64,000 nucleotides of DNA, from positions 23,960,840-24,024,839 of the forward strand of contig NC_136003.1 of the NCBI RefSeq assembly GCF_048128805.1, in the 5' to 3' direction. Below, piece by piece: positions 23,333-43,800 of the stretch. The stretch's first letter is position 1, and every line of letters starts with the position of its first letter. The notes below the pieces were generated by a model. It saw nothing but the letters and a program-made list of their open reading frames with translations. It was not told where the DNA came from and ran no database searches. The translations under genes and the position numbers were made by a program. This stretch comes from Centroberyx gerrardi. Its lineage: Eukaryota > Chordata > Actinopteri > Beryciformes > Berycidae.

Positions 23333-24403
23333 TTTTTTGTTTCCAGTTGATGCAACAACTTCTTACAGAAAAAAAAGATCTGTTTAACAAAACAGGAACA
23401 TTAAAATTACAGGGACCCGAACAACCCTGCTCTTATTCACCAAGCAGGTCAAAGGAGAGCTGATCTAGACTCAGCTAGTCCAGAAAGGCAAAACTGCTCC
23501 TAGATAATTATTCTCTAATTATTTATTTTCTTACCTATGTAATAGATACAGGCCTTGATCCCTGTCTCACACACTGTCATATATCACAGATAGTATTATT
23601 AAACATCATTCTTATCTATAATCTGAGGACAGTGTGACTAATAAATTTAAATTTAAAATAAGAAACATCGAAACAAAATTATTTTTGAAAACGGGTATCT
23701 TTTGGTCCAGTTCAAACTTCTGACCAAATGACAGATAAATAAAAACAATGGACTGATTACAGTGCATTTTGTTAACAGGAAAAATCAAAGCATCAAAAGA
23801 AATCATATTCCAATAAATAAGTAAAACAATGGGAACATTCACTGACATGTTCAGCATAAATAGTGCCTTAAATACAAATCTGATGGAGCAAGATTCACAC
23901 TAATTTTGACCTGACACTAAACAAAATTAATTTAAGATGCGGCAGGATAAATTACATTTCATGCAATTCCTGCACAACAAGAGCTATGCGACTGAAGCTC
24001 CCTGATGCCAAACAGTGCAACCAGTATCAAGCTTCAAAGTGCTCATACTGTATGTTCGTCTACAGTGATCACCACATAGCAGATAAAATTTCTGATACAC
24101 GACAGTGTGTCAGAAAGTCATAGAAGCAAATGGGAAAAGGAATGAGCCTTTGGTTGAAGTGGGGCCTTGAATTAAACAGCATAATAGAGAACTGCCCATT
24201 CAAAATGATGGCAAACAAACACAAATTGTCCGACATTGTTAACTGCTACATTCAATATTGAAGATTTCGATTATAGTTTTCATTAGACTGGTAATAATCA
24301 GCATATTCTCAAATTAACCTGCCTATGGGAATTTATACTTAGGATATTTTAATGTGGTTACAATTTCATCAACACATTTAAGATGTGCTTGTTGCCTACT
24401 AAA

Positions 24404-31062
<6,659 letters not shown>

Positions 31063-31739
31063 ATTAAGTGACGGAAAACTTTTGGAGATTAATAATTTAC
31101 ACATTTACGATTTCATTATTGTTCTTCACAGATTAAATCAAGTTACGTTACAAGTCGGTCGAGTTTGCCTATGATCTCGAGCCCGTCTCTCAACCCCGCG
31201 GAACGTATTGGTTGTCCTCGCGAATGTCTTGAGCGGCCATTGGCTGATGATGTATAATTTTTGTCCAATTAACATCAAGGGGGGATGGGCAGATCACAGC
31301 GGCATAGCAACAAATGGCTACGCAATAGACTGTAAAAATTGCTAGCAACATATGGGCAACATGAAAAACACTTGATTCAACCACCCGATGGTCTCACAAT
31401 CCCTCCATTAAATGGTAGAAATGGTTTGACCTGTCCTGTATGAAACACGAAGCAATATAAAGTCATAGCAATAATAGATAATTTCCCATGACACGCCCAA
31501 ACTGGCATTCTATTCATGAGGAAGACCCACCTTTTACTAATGATGTAAATTCTGTATAGTACACGTCAAATTAAGTAGCATCAACTAATGTAAGTGAGGA
31601 CAGGGTCTTTTAAGGAGGAAAATGTAAAAAAATAAATAAAAAAAAGTATGGTTTTCTGAAAATACTATTGATCTTTGTTTAGTTGTTTTTCTTGTGATGA
31701 TCACCTAGATCATAGTTCACCAACCTTTTTATTGACCAT

Positions 31740-32281
31740 TACATCACTTAAGTATGACTATTTTGTTACTTTCTCATATTGTTTCTGTAGCCTACCTATG
31801 TTTGGTCTTCGGTAGACTTGAATATGATGCGCATTTTGCATATCATGTTTGCTGTAGGCTAAATTCACACATCTGTTTTCATATTCCCATATTCTTATAT
31901 ATATTGATATCTATCCAATTTTTACATTATTTCATATTGCACATTTCATATTTTTGTATGCCTAGATATTCTGCATTCATTCTTTCTTTGTCTCTGTTGT
32001 TATTTTGCACACCCTAATTTCCCCATACATTTTTATTTCATGCATTCTAATTAACATGTTCTAGGGTTCAAAATTGAAATTGTGGTTGCATATATTTATA
32101 TAACTCCCATTTGATATATTATTATTTAGATTCTATTTTCTTTGCTGTATGCTATTACTATTTGCTGCTGCAATGATCCAGTTTACCAACAGAGATCTTT
32201 CTAATCTTTATCTTAGGCCTATCTTATCATAGATAGATAGATAGATAGAGAGATAGATAGATAGATTGATTGATTGATTGA
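31740..32281 (+). repeat. Decayed retroposon tail with (GATA)n/(GATT)n end
   Basis: A T-rich body containing 'tgctgctgcaatgatcca', shared with 17040-17245. It ends in a GATA then GATT microsatellite at about 32231-32281, as seen at the 3' ends of several fish non-LTR families. No coding part is left. Confidence 0.5.
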
Positions 32282-32748
32282 TCAACTAATGAGAGTGCCA
32301 AGCTTTGACGTGGGTGGGGAAGTAAAGGTGGGAAGTAGTTTCAAGCAGGTTTCAAGACCCCCTTCTGTCTGTCTCCTCCTTTCTCTGAAATCCACCGAGT
32401 TCAAGGGGAACTTGAAACAGTCTGGTTGGGCCACGCGACGAGCTGCTGCGTCAAGCCAGACAAAATTAGCCAGAATTAGCCAGAATAAGATCGGAAAACA
32501 AGCGATTGTGCCTTCAAAATAAAAGCATAAACATTGGCACATTAAAATAATTTGTGTGCACAAAGCAGGGTTAGACCGATATTTGGCTTTCATTAAAAAT
32601 TGGATACTGGCCAGGCACTGTCATAATGCAATTTGATTTCAAATTTGTTCCAAAATGTGTCTACTATATTGGTTGTTTATGGGAAGCCCTTATCCCAAAT
32701 TGTTTGTAGTGCAACAATTTCTGCATGAATACATTCTTATCATCCTCT

Positions 32749-32790
32749 TATTATTATTATTATTATTATTATTATTGTTATTATTATTAC
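32749..32790. repeat. (ATT)n microsatellite
   Basis: ATT trinucleotide run with a few interruptions. Confidence 0.9.
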
Positions 32791-33255
32791 TATCAATTAC
32801 TATTACTATGTTATTAATATTCATATTACTATTATTGGCATGATACATATTCAGGCCCTAGTTCCTCATTTTTCTCAATCATTTTCTACATATCCCTCCT
32901 TAAATATATTCTTTCTCATCACTTTGGTAATTTGCATTACTCAAAAAATGTTGCAACAAATGTTCGCCAATATGCGTTTTATTTTGAAATGTGTTACCGG
33001 AAGTCATATTTCTTGTTGTGGCTGACTTGACCCTGGTGATAGGATCGGCGCTGTAGAAAGGAAAAAAGTCAACCAGCAGCGAGAGAAGCAGAGGAGAAGC
33101 ACAAAACGGACAGCGTTCACTTCTTCACTACTTTTTCTTTAGCGGACTCTTGCACAGATAGTTGGTCGCAAAACTCCTGATGCTACACTCTAAACAGATT
33201 TACAGCACTCTGATCTGGCTGAAGCTGTAGCCTAAAACTAAAATCACCCAGGAAA

Positions 33256-34896
33256 ATGTTTTTTTGCAAGAGTTGGTGTATTGCACTCCTGCTGCCATTG
33301 CTGATATCAGCGCAGTATCAAGGGGACAACGGAATCGCCGTCCCGGAGCATGGGTTTTGCCAGCCCATTTCAATACCACTGTGCACGGACATTGCCTACA
33401 ACCAAACCATCATGCCCAATCTAGTGGGCCATTACAACCAAGAGGACGCCGGACTGGAGGTGCACCAGTTTTACCCCCTGGTGAAGGTACAGTGCTCGCC
33501 GGAGTTGAAGTTCTTCCTGTGCTCCATGTACGCTCCCGTGTGCACCGTTTTGGAGAAGGCCATCCCCCCGTGCAGGTCGATCTGCGAGAGAGCCAAGCAG
33601 GGCTGCGAGGCGCTCATGAACAAGTTTGGCTTCCAGTGGCCAGAGCGCCTCCGCTGCGAGAACTTCCCCGTCCTGGGACACGGACACATCTGCGTGGGCC
33701 AAAACGACTCCTCCGCCGCCACGGTCCCGCCCGTCCACGTGCCCGTCCCCGGGACCCCCGGTGTCCGGGTCTACTCCACAGCTGACAGGCCTTTCCGTTG
33801 CCCGTCTGTCCTCAAAGTTCCCCCCTATCTGAATTATAAGTTTCTAGGGGAGGCGGACTGTGCAGCTCCCTGCGAGCCCTCAAGGAGCGGAGGTTACATG
33901 TTTTTCACTGATGAAGAGATTCACTTTGCACGCATATGGATTCTTGTCTGGTCCGTGCTCTGCTGCGCCTCTACCTTATTCACAGTCACCACCTATTTGG
34001 TGGACATGCAGCGCTTCAAATACCCTGAGCGGCCCATCATCTTCCTCTCTGGTTGCTACACCATGGTCTCCATAGCCTACATAGCTGGCTACTTCCTGGG
34101 GGACAAGGTGGTGTGCAATGACAGTTTCAACCCTGACGGCTACAAGACCATCGTCCAGGGCACCAAAAAGGAGGGCTGCACCATCCTCTTCATGATGCTC
34201 TACTTCTTCAGCATGGCCAGCTCCATCTGGTGGGTCATCCTGTCCCTCACCTGGTTCCTGGCGGCGGGCATGAAGTGGGGCCACGAGGCCATCGAGGCCA
34301 ACTCTCAGTACTTCCACCTGGCGGCCTGGGCGGTGCCGGCCGTCAAGACCATCAGCATCCTGGCCATCGGGCAGATCGAGGGGGACGAGCTCAGCGGCGT
34401 CTGCTTCGTGGGCCTCAGCAGCCTGGACCCTCTGCGGGGCTTCGTGCTGGCCCCGCTCTTCATCTACCTCTTCATCGGGACCTCCTTCCTGCTGGCCGGC
34501 TTCGTGTCGCTGTTCCGCATCCGCACCATCATGAAGCACGACGGCACCAAGACGGAGAAGCTGGAGCGGCTGATGGTGCGGATCGGGGTGTTCAGCGTGC
34601 TCTACACCGTCCCGGCCACCATCGTCATCGCCTGCTTCTTCTACGAGCAGGCCTTCCGCCCCCACTGGGAGCGCAGCTGGGTCAGCCACAACTGCAAGGG
34701 CCTGGCCATCCCCTGCCCCATGCAGGCCGCGCCCCGCATGACCCCGGACTTCACCGTCTACATGATCAAGTACCTGATGACGCTCATAGTGGGCATCACC
34801 TCCGGCTTCTGGATCTGGTCTGGCAAGACTCTGCACTCCTGGCACAAGTTCTACACCAGGCTGACAAACAGCAAGCATGGAGAGACCACTGTGTAG
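33256..34896 (+). CDS. fzd2: Frizzled-2, Wnt receptor
   Basis: An intronless 546-residue seven-pass receptor for Wnt ligands at the plasma membrane. A signal peptide (about residues 1-19) is followed by the cysteine-rich Wnt-binding domain from [20 protein letters not shown] to about residue 148, with all ten cysteines. Then come a linker and seven membrane segments (about 230-520). The Dishevelled-binding KTxxxW motif is KTLHSW at 524-529, and the C-terminus ETTV is a PDZ ligand. FZD1 and FZD7 are close relatives. [41 protein letters not shown] and the tail [10 protein letters not shown] favour FZD2, as does its position beside meioc. The third codon position is very GC-rich, which opens long antiparallel frames that are not genes. 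The ATG opens directly into the signal peptide. Confidence 0.97.
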   Translation: MFFCKSWCIALLLPLLISAQYQGDNGIAVPEHGFCQPISIPLCTDIAYNQTIMPNLVGHYNQEDAGLEVHQFYPLVKVQCSPELKFFLCSMYAPVCTVLEKAIPPCRSICERAKQGCEALMNKFGFQWPERLRCENFPVLGHGHICVGQNDSSAATVPPVHVPVPGTPGVRVYSTADRPFRCPSVLKVPPYLNYKFLGEADCAAPCEPSRSGGYMFFTDEEIHFARIWILVWSVLCCASTLFTVTTYLVDMQRFKYPERPIIFLSGCYTMVSIAYIAGYFLGDKVVCNDSFNPDGYKTIVQGTKKEGCTILFMMLYFFSMASSIWWVILSLTWFLAAGMKWGHEAIEANSQYFHLAAWAVPAVKTISILAIGQIEGDELSGVCFVGLSSLDPLRGFVLAPLFIYLFIGTSFLLAGFVSLFRIRTIMKHDGTKTEKLERLMVRIGVFSVLYTVPATIVIACFFYEQAFRPHWERSWVSHNCKGLAIPCPMQAAPRMTPDFTVYMIKYLMTLIVGITSGFWIWSGKTLHSWHKFYTRLTNSKHGETTV

Positions 34897-37800
34897 AAAT
34901 TAGGCCAAGCAGCGGGACTTCTTTCATATGTTGTCAGGACTGATGTGTGTATTATCCTCCCCAAGTGATAGGTAAGTAGCACAGAGTTTAGCTTAGATTC
35001 CCACAGCGTTTGTATTCGACTCAGTTGTATAGCCATACATGCATGCCAAATTGAGGGTTTGGGTGTTAGGGTTTGACAAAAGGACAAGCTGGATAAACAA
35101 GGACCGAACCTGACTGTCTGAACAAATAACAAACATGGCTACTATGGATGCCATGTGCTGAGATGCTCTCCTCCCCCCCTCTGGCCCTGTTCTGAAAGCC
35201 ACCATAAACTCAAGGGGAGCGAGGATCCGACAGCAAGGAACAGTGAGAGGGAATGAGCCATGCAAAGAATGGCCACTTATCGTCTCTCTCTGTCAACATG
35301 TCACGTGTAATTAAATGAAATTGTAAATAGTATTTGTAAAAACATGAAATTCTATATTTGTATTTAAAGAAAGTAAATGTTTTTCTTATCTGCCAGTGTG
35401 CTTGCTTTACTTTTGCACTGCAAGGAGGCCATATAGGTCTAGACTCGCTCCTCCTTTATTGTTTCCAGGTAATAGATGATTGATTTGCTTGAGGACTTCA
35501 AAGAATATCTTTATTTCAGTCTGTTGTATCATATCAGGGAAGCTTTCCCAATGTTCTGTCACACCTCTTCCACAAAAGACATGCGGTGTATCTGAACAGT
35601 AATGAGTCTCACTCATCAAATAATCATAAATCAAATGCGTGATAAATCCCTAGTTAAGATGCTTTCCCCCCCCCCACAAAAATGCAGTATTCAATGTTTT
35701 CTTAGCCTTTTCTCTATAATATGTTAACCTTTTTCCTGAAACTCTGGATAAACTATGTATTGCAGCATTGCTAGTGCGTTTTTTGAACTACTTTACTTTG
35801 TAAAAGGGCAGCCATGTTGCCTACTTGCCTTTGCCACAGTGTTGACAGTTGAGTCACACCTGAACATCTGTTACCTCAGACTGTGAGGCAACTGTGAAGA
35901 AGATTATTGGAAGTCTTCATGGAAATTATTACACACCATGTATGCAGCCTTCTGTGAGATAGAGGGAATGAGCACCTATAAAGGCAACTGTAAAGATTTA
36001 AGGCGCCTGTCCTGTTAATCACTAATCAAGCCCCCTCCCAGTGCGTTCTGAAAGTTTTCACGTCTGTATGTTTTGTCTCAGAGAAACTGGCGCCAGCCTC
36101 CTGTTAGAATGTGGTAGCAATACTGGCACAAAGATCGCTTGTGACATTTTGAGATGGAGGGTTTTATCCCCCGTCAACTTACACCAGCAGTGCCAACAAA
36201 CTGTGAAGACTTTTTGTCCAGAGAAAGGGCTTGGTTAAATCAACACAATCGTCTGTGTGCTGTTCCCAGATTAGGTGTGAAAATGTTACCGTCTGCATGT
36301 TAGTGAAGGGAAAATGAGGGTGTTCAGCTTTGCTTAATGTTGTACTTTTCTGCATTCGCGGCGCACGGCGCCAAGTTGGAATCCCCCAAGCCGTGCATGG
36401 CTGAAACCAAACCTTCTCTGAGGTGATGTCATGAAGTGTGTGTGTGTGTTGGAGAAAGCAGATACTCCTGCCTCAGCGCAGAGGCTCCAGGGTAGAAGCA
36501 GGCTCTTGAGAAACACAGACACATACTGTACCTACATTCATATTGTTTCATTCATCCTGCATAGATTTAGAGGGGATGTTCAGCACATATTGACTGCATC
36601 AGATTGAACTTGGTCATATTCACTGAAGAGAGCTTGTATTTGACAGCCTTCGTATCAATGGAGTTCAAATCCATACCACGACTTGTTTGACAAGCTGTTT
36701 GTTTTTCTTGTATCTTTATGTGGGGTTACATAAAGATCTGGGTTGTGATAACAGACAGGTAAAGAGTGATTAAAGGTAGCAACGGATGCTGTGTTTGAGG
36801 GGGAAAAACCATAAATCTACCTGTGCCTCCTCTGTCCTGCCCCTCGACGCCCCCTCTGCCCCCGCCCTCCTTCCCTCTCTCCGCTCAGATGAATGGGGGG
36901 AATGTGAGTGAGTCAGTGGAGCAGCGCTGGGCCTTTGCCTAGTGACAGACAGTCTCCTGTGTGCTGCTCACTTCAAAGCGCCGCTGAAACCTGACTAGCT
37001 CCTTGTAAACAGTGCCGCCTGGCCCGAAGGCCCACTTCCTGCGCTTAACTCAACTTAATGGCTGGCTTGTTTGGCTTTGCACTGAAGCAGAGAAACGAAT
37101 GAAGAGTGAGAGAATGAAGAGAAGCGGCATGTGGGTGGGGTGCTGGTGGTAAAGAGTGAGATTGTTTCAGGGGTTAGGGGAGGAGGGGCTTGGAGAGCGT
37201 TATGGAAAATTCAGTGTAATTTGGTCGCTTTTGTCTTTCTCCAAGGAATACAACAAAGAAAGGAGGAAACAGAGAATCTGAATGAGGAGAGACACCACTG
37301 TGATTTTGTGAATGCGTAGACTAAAAACTTGGATCTGAAACTTTCAAAGCTAAATGGAATCAGATGCCCCGATAAATTTTTCAGAGCATTTGACTTTTGC
37401 CAGAAAAAAACATCTTTTATGTGATATTCTGTCAGGAAAACCTTGATGTCTGTCTTGCATGACCCATCTGGGGAAGTTTTACACAAATTGTACCTGATGG
37501 GCTGGAGCTCTCAGCATGCAGAGGAATGTTGGAAAATGTTAGACATGTATAACTCCAACACCCCGTGCAGACAAAGCTATCACACTGTGCCCATTAACTG
37601 CACAAAAGGTGGTAGCTATCTACAGCAAATGGGTCCAATGTTTACTCCTTTTTAATGTCGGTGCCCAGTTTTTTCCGATGCAGCAAAATTGGATTTGCGG
37701 TCTCCCTTGTTGTTGATCTCAGATCAGAAATCTACTGCAGCATGCAGCCGTTTCCTGCTTGCTTGGTGGCAAGAAGGGGCAAGCCAAGGAGCGGGGGTAA

Positions 37801-39310
37801 GGCAGAGAGAATGCTCCCTGTGTTGATAATATGATGTCGCTCTGATTGGAAGAAGGCCTTGGCATGTCAGAGATGGATCATGTTGTTAGTCAGAAGTGCC
37901 AGTGTTCTCGCTGTAACTGTGGAGCCATTGTTCAAGCATGGGAATGTGCCATGGACTTCAAGGACGGCGCTTTTGAGCAATGTTATTGTGTAAAAATGAA
38001 ATTAGGCCTATGAAAGGCATGAAAACAGTGGACAAAGAAAATCAGGGTTGACCAATGATTGAAGAAAAGGAAAAAAGTGGAAAGGAGAAAAGAAAAAAAA
38101 AAAAACAGACGTGTAGTAGGTCTGTTACTAATCAAATCCTGGGGCGAACTCAAGGAGGACTCATGCTCTGAAGGCTAACACTAGATTAGTCATAGTCATA
38201 CATTATCCTAACCATAGAAGAGTAGTTGAGATTTTCCAGAGCACATACTATATCTATCTGTCTCGCTCTCCCTTGAAATCTCAACAGGAAGTGCAATATG
38301 TTCCCTCTCCTATCATTGCTCTCAGAGGCGGCCTCCGTGAGGGGGAGGGAGAGCCGGGAGTTGGCAGGAGAGTGAAGGTTTAAATGTGTGTTTCAGTTTC
38401 AGACTTTGATACAGGGCCTCCAGCCATAAATACTGGTCCCAGCAGTCAGCGCGACGACCTGTCCTAGTTTTCTCCATCTATCTTGAGTCCATTACAATCA
38501 CTTTATTCACCAGGAATTTGTCTTAGTCTTGTTTAATTAGGAGCCGTTCAGAAACTTCATTGATTCTCCTGCACTGCACCACACCAGCAGATGAAACACT
38601 GACCGTAATCCATCATGCCAGCTGTAATTGAGACGACTGTGGGTTGACTTGTGATTGAGACAGAATTTACAGCAACAACTTTTCAAAAACTTTCAGAAGC
38701 TCTGAAAGCTCATGACTGCATCATGTTATATTTATTGTTATAATGAAATGGATAGTTTTGTTCAAAGTCATGGTCAAATACCTGATAAACGCACACCTTT
38801 GACTGCATTAGAGTTCATTTAAATATCAATGCACTAACAAAAAATCACCACTCCTATCGGTAACTACGTTGTTTATCTACAGTTCAAGAACTAGACTGGT
38901 AGGCAGAAAAATAACTTTATTATTGGTTAAAATTGAAAGATTTCTTGAGGATTTTCATTCTTTGATTATTACAGTTTTATAAGTTTTATAAAAGTAATAA
39001 GCTCCTGTGGGCCCCTGTTTGACTTCTGCTTTGCATCATGCCTAACATCGTCTCCAGCTGTTCTAAAATCACTGTAAACCACCGCATCCCGTAGCTTATC
39101 GCTTAAGTAATCTGCTGAACGTGGGGGTTAAGTCCCTGCAGCAGAGGAAAATACAGCAGAAAGTGTGGAAGGGTCTCTGGTCCAGTCCACCTAGTTTCCT
39201 ATAGGCTCACTCTCATGCCTCATGCACACCATTTGTGTGGGATTTTATTGCTCTTGAGTACACAGACCACTCAGGGGGTGGCTTTGACAGGAAAACGAAC
39301 ACACACCAGC

Positions 39311-39327
39311 ACACCCACCCACCCACC

Positions 39328-39375
<48 letters not shown>
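39311..39375. repeat. (CCCA)n/(CA)n microsatellite
   Basis: A CCCA tetranucleotide run passes directly into a CA run. Confidence 0.93.
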
Positions 39376-39376
<1 letters not shown>

Positions 39377-40204
39377 CAGATTGGAAGAGACTGACTCTAC
39401 GATGGCTGGGGGTGGGTATCGCCGCTGCTAGCCCCTCTGCTAGCCCCTCTGCTTCAGGGCGAGGGTGCACAGTGTATGGTATCAGGGCGGAAAAGCGAGG
39501 GAGTGCCCCAGAGCCTCTCCAGCTGCTGAGCGGAGAGGTGCCGACAGCTGCGTGACAGATATTTTGGGAGCCTGCAGCACGCCTGGGATAATGACGGGCT
39601 TGATTTGGAGGAGCGTGTGCGGAGGGAGGAGGAACGGTTAATGTGCATCCAGGCCGTAGATCCAGACACCACAGTGTGTACACAGCCATGCCACTCTCGT
39701 AAACTATGGGGGTGATGGCACAAGTAGCTAGTAATGATAACACAAAGGGAGAGGAAGTGTCTCAGTGTTTGAGCCACTGCGTTATGTCACTGTTTTACCC
39801 TTTAATGAGGCGGAAAGGGACTTTAAATTAGACTTTTGTCATTTCATTTATTGAAATTTTTAACTCTCACCATGCCTGTATTGCACACTACTCGTGGTTG
39901 TGGATGTGGTTTTCATCAGAGTCTTTTGTGTTGCAGCGTTTGAGGTCAGCAGCCGCCAAATTGACACAAAGTGTTCACTTGCTAAAGGACTGGGGTGAAA
40001 GTATTTACTATCCAACTTCAATACACAAGCATCCCACTCTTTGACATAGCAGTTGCTGCGGTCAGGTGACACTGACCTCCTGGTTATATCTCTCCACCTC
40101 TTAGGCTATGAATACACTGACATCCCAAAGCATTCAATTCGATGTGTCATGTTTCATCAAGTCCCATGTGACTTGCAGTGAATCTGGAGTATGTTGTCCA
40201 CTGT

Positions 40205-40265
40205 TGTGCATGATGCACACTGTGCAAACTGAATTTCCCTCGGGACAACAAATTGCATTGTATTG
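40205..40265 (+). repeat. Decayed LINE 3' tail
   Basis: Contains 'gaatttccctcgggacaa' followed by 'attgcattgtattg', resembling the 3' ends of Rex1-type fish LINEs, as at 15.54-15.59 kb. Only the tail remains. Confidence 0.45.
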
Positions 40266-40777
40266 TTTCCCATATCAAGACATGCTGACGTCAAATTGAT
40301 ATGATTGCACTCAGAGGGGCATTAAGAGATCCATGACCTTTATTAACCTCTGTTGGTGACCAGTAGGAATTGCGACGACATTGACAGAACTTGTCTCCTC
40401 CTGGCACAGACCCCAGCCCCACCCCTCCCATCTGGTTTCACAACAGAGATGAGTAAGCTATTTAATTGGCGCAGACATCCAGCAGAAATGTCTCATGAAG
40501 AGGTAATTTATTGCGATGCAAAATACTGTAATAACCATCCTGCATTGTCATTTGCTTTTTTGGCTTGAGAACAGCACCGTAGCACCGTCCTCCATAATTG
40601 AGCTGTTGAAAATGTGAGTAGGTGGGGGGGAGGAGATTGGAGGAGTGCCTTGAAATTACAGTGGGTCAGTGGGAAATTTCTGGAAAGTGAGTTTTTGAAA
40701 GCCAGAAATCACAACACCTGGTGAAGCGAGTCATTGGCACTGGTCGACGACCCTATCAACCCCCGCAGATATATTAT

Positions 40778-40806
40778 GGGGCAGTAAAAATCGTACTTAC
40801 TGCCCC
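40778..40806. other. Perfect short stem-loop sequence
   Basis: GGGGCAGTAA at 40778-40787 and TTACTGCCCC at 40797-40806 are exact reverse complements separated by 9 bases. It sits at the left edge of a non-repetitive island. It could be a structured RNA, a palindromic binding site or the end of an old element. Confidence 0.6.
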
Positions 40807-43800
40807 TTTAATGCAATATCGCAGCGCTGCAGGCACCCGTATCACCAGGTAAACTAGGCGTATTAAACGGAGCGAGGTAAGTAATGCTCTATCCAGTCTG
40901 CGCCTATAGCTACTCTCCCATGGGCCCCTGTTTGGCCTCAGGCTCCGATGATGACTTATTGAGTCGGCTCCTCTCTGGCGAGCGCCGGCCCCCCCTGTTT
41001 TAATGGAGGCCCTCTTAACAGCTCTTTCTGAGGAATTTACAGCCCTGGCCCTGTACCACTCCAGTCCAGGAGAGGGAAGGCGGGGAGGGAAGCACACTGC
41101 AGCCTTGTCCCAACAGAGCCAGCAGTGGAAATGTACTGCTTCAGGCAAGGTGGCAGCAGAGCTCCTGTGTGCATGTGTATGTGTGTGTGTCTCTCTCTCT
41201 GTCTCTCTGTCTATCTGTATGTGTGTGTGTGTGGGTGCGCGCATGCTTCTGAGCTTGTGTTCATGTGTATAAATCTAAGTGAATGAGTGAGTGGTTATAG
41301 GAGGGCTCCAGTCCTGTAGGTTTTCTCTGTAATTTCCCTCTCTGCTCAGCGTAATCGCTTCCATGTGGGCCCTCCCCAACAGGAGAGTGACGGAGGGGCC
41401 TCATTGCAAAGGTGGGAGTTAAACACATAGACACATAAAGGCTTACCATTGCTCTCTCTTGAAAAAGAACGGCCCAACCCACTCACTAATACATGTAGCA
41501 GGGCAGACTACAAAACGTCTTTTTACTTTTTGTGAGCTGGGAATTATAAGGTTCGATGTGACTCTTTTTTTTTCTTCTTTTAATCAAAATTGAGTTATCC
41601 ACATATTCATTATCTTTGAATGTAACTTTATGCGTGTGTGGTGTTAAGTACTTTTTGGGGTTAAATACTAAAAAATATAGAAAGTACATCACAGTTTTGC
41701 AGATGATAGCCTATGTCAAATCTTTGACGCTCAAGATCTCCAAGCTCACGGTTTGTAAAATAGCTCAGGCAGGCTAACATGTCTAAGTCCTGTACTGTAG
41801 TCGTCTGTTTTCAGAGATATCCATAACAGAAAATAAACTGACAGGCGAAAGTTTTTGTGGTTCTCCTTAAACCCTGTCTATTTTTTTGTGGTGGCTCCTG
41901 TTGCACATGTTGCACTGTGTGTCTGTCGGCTGGAATGCCCCGGAGACTGGAGGGCCAGACAGTCACGGTCAATGTGTGGAACCAATAGAGCAGAAAAACA
42001 ACAGGACCTTTCGCACAACACGCTCGCCAGTTAAAGACACACTTCTACAGAGCTTATTTGGTGGGGAGCCGCGGCATGAGGACTATGGATTTAGTGGTGC
42101 ATTCTGTGGTTGAAACATTTCCCTTAAATATTTGATCAATGGAAACGAGCAGAAAATAGCTAAAGTGACCCCCTGCCCAGGAAACCACATAACTCTGTCC
42201 ACACTGTGAGATGGAGCAGAACTGCAAAAAAATTTGACGTTGACATGGTGAGCTACACCCCCTGCTGTTCTTGCACATTCACTCCAACCGGCCTGCACTT
42301 ATACGTACATATGCATTGAAAACATACAGATTAAACATGGATGAATTGGTCCCATGACTTACACAGTAAACAGTCATTCTGTGGTCTATCAGCCATAGTG
42401 CCACAAGGTTTCTTTTTTGTAGCTGTGTCAGTTCTTAAGTCCAAACCTGTGTCCAAACTCTGAGTGTTTGCTATATTAGTGAGTGTGCAAGAGTGTCTCC
42501 TGGATGCTGGTTGGGTTTTGGTTTGACAGCCCATTATTTCATAAAAGAGAGCCCTCTGGGAACCCATCCAATTTTGCGAGGATATTGAGTGGTGGCACGG
42601 CCAGCAGGCCACATAACGGCTTCAGTCTCTCGCTGCTACAGCCAGAGGCAACGCATGCCTGTTTCTGCTGCGAGCCCGGGAGAGGAGCCGGCTGCTGTGG
42701 GAGAAGTCAGGGGTCACTGGTCAGCTTAAGTGTTACATTTTTCACGGTGCCTTGGATGCATCATAGTGTTCAGACAGAGAGTTGGTTGTATATTTTTAGC
42801 CCGCTCATAAACACGAGGAATAAAATGTCAGTATGCTCTTCAGGCCACAGTTCTGCTGGTCATGAAGGTGCTGGCAGGAAAATATGTTTGGTGACATATT
42901 TTTTTGAGGTGCGAAAGACTTGATGCCAGGTGGTCGCCCAACAAACACCACTATCCTTACTGCTGAAGGCGAGGGGAGCAAATACCACAACAATAATAAA
43001 ATCTTATTAATAATAGGCTACTCATCACCATCATAATCGATGTGAACAGTAACTATGACAAGTAAATGTACAAATGATCAGACATGAATTCAGTTGCTGT
43101 TTTATTAGTCACAGTTACACAATGCAGAGGTTTAACATTCCAGGAACAATGTATTTAACAGAAAATTGTGTTAAAAATGAAAACATGTAGGTTTTTAGTC
43201 CCATTAAAAGGTAATATAGCTTATATAACATTGTATATCTTCATTGCAACAATGCTACCTCCTACTCACACATGCAGAGTACCAGTAGCTGCGTACTCTG
43301 TTGATAGTGGAGTCCGCGTGAAGCACAGCGATGTTGTCATAACCTCCAGTCGGACATTAAGTCTTAAGTCTTAAGCTCATGTGGCTCCTTCTCCAAGTCA
43401 GCTGCAGATGTAGGAGTGGGACAGGCGAAAGGCGAGGTGTAGCCTACTATTTAAAGTTCTATAAAAAGAACAAATGTTTATTCGCAGTCTCTAGGCCATG
43501 GCCTTCCTGTAGCCTACTTTAGTCATTCTCAAAGTGGGATTGAGAATGTTAATTTGGCTGATTTTAATATTTCAAATGAACACGATGACAGCCTTAGCAA
43601 AACTTTTTTAAGATTCAGTCATTGAGAGATTTGGATTGTGGAAAGCCCCATATGAAACTTAAATGTTTAATTATTTCTAGTGGCTTATGTATCATATTCA
43701 GACAAAAAAAACATACACCTACCCAATGTATCCATTAATACATATGGATCCAAGAGCCCTAATCCACAATGGGTTGATCAGGGCAAAGTCATTTGCTCTG

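Larger units (their letters stand above)
31063..33255. other. meioc-fzd2 intergenic region, divergent promoters
   Basis: The meioc 5' end lies at the left (transcribed leftward) and fzd2 at the right (transcribed rightward), so both promoters should lie in these 2.2 kb. No clear TATA box was seen for either. The middle (about 31740-32225) is a decayed retroposon tail ending in GATA/GATT repeats, and (ATT)n lies at 32749-32790. The last 200 bases before the fzd2 ATG are purine-rich, non-repetitive and probably the 5' untranslated region. Confidence 0.6.

Noticed and set aside
33421-34943. Long open frames antiparallel to and overlapping fzd2 (up to 300 codons)
   Set aside because: They are shadows of the GC-rich third codon positions of fzd2. 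They have no recognised domain and their composition is what the overlapping frame predicts.
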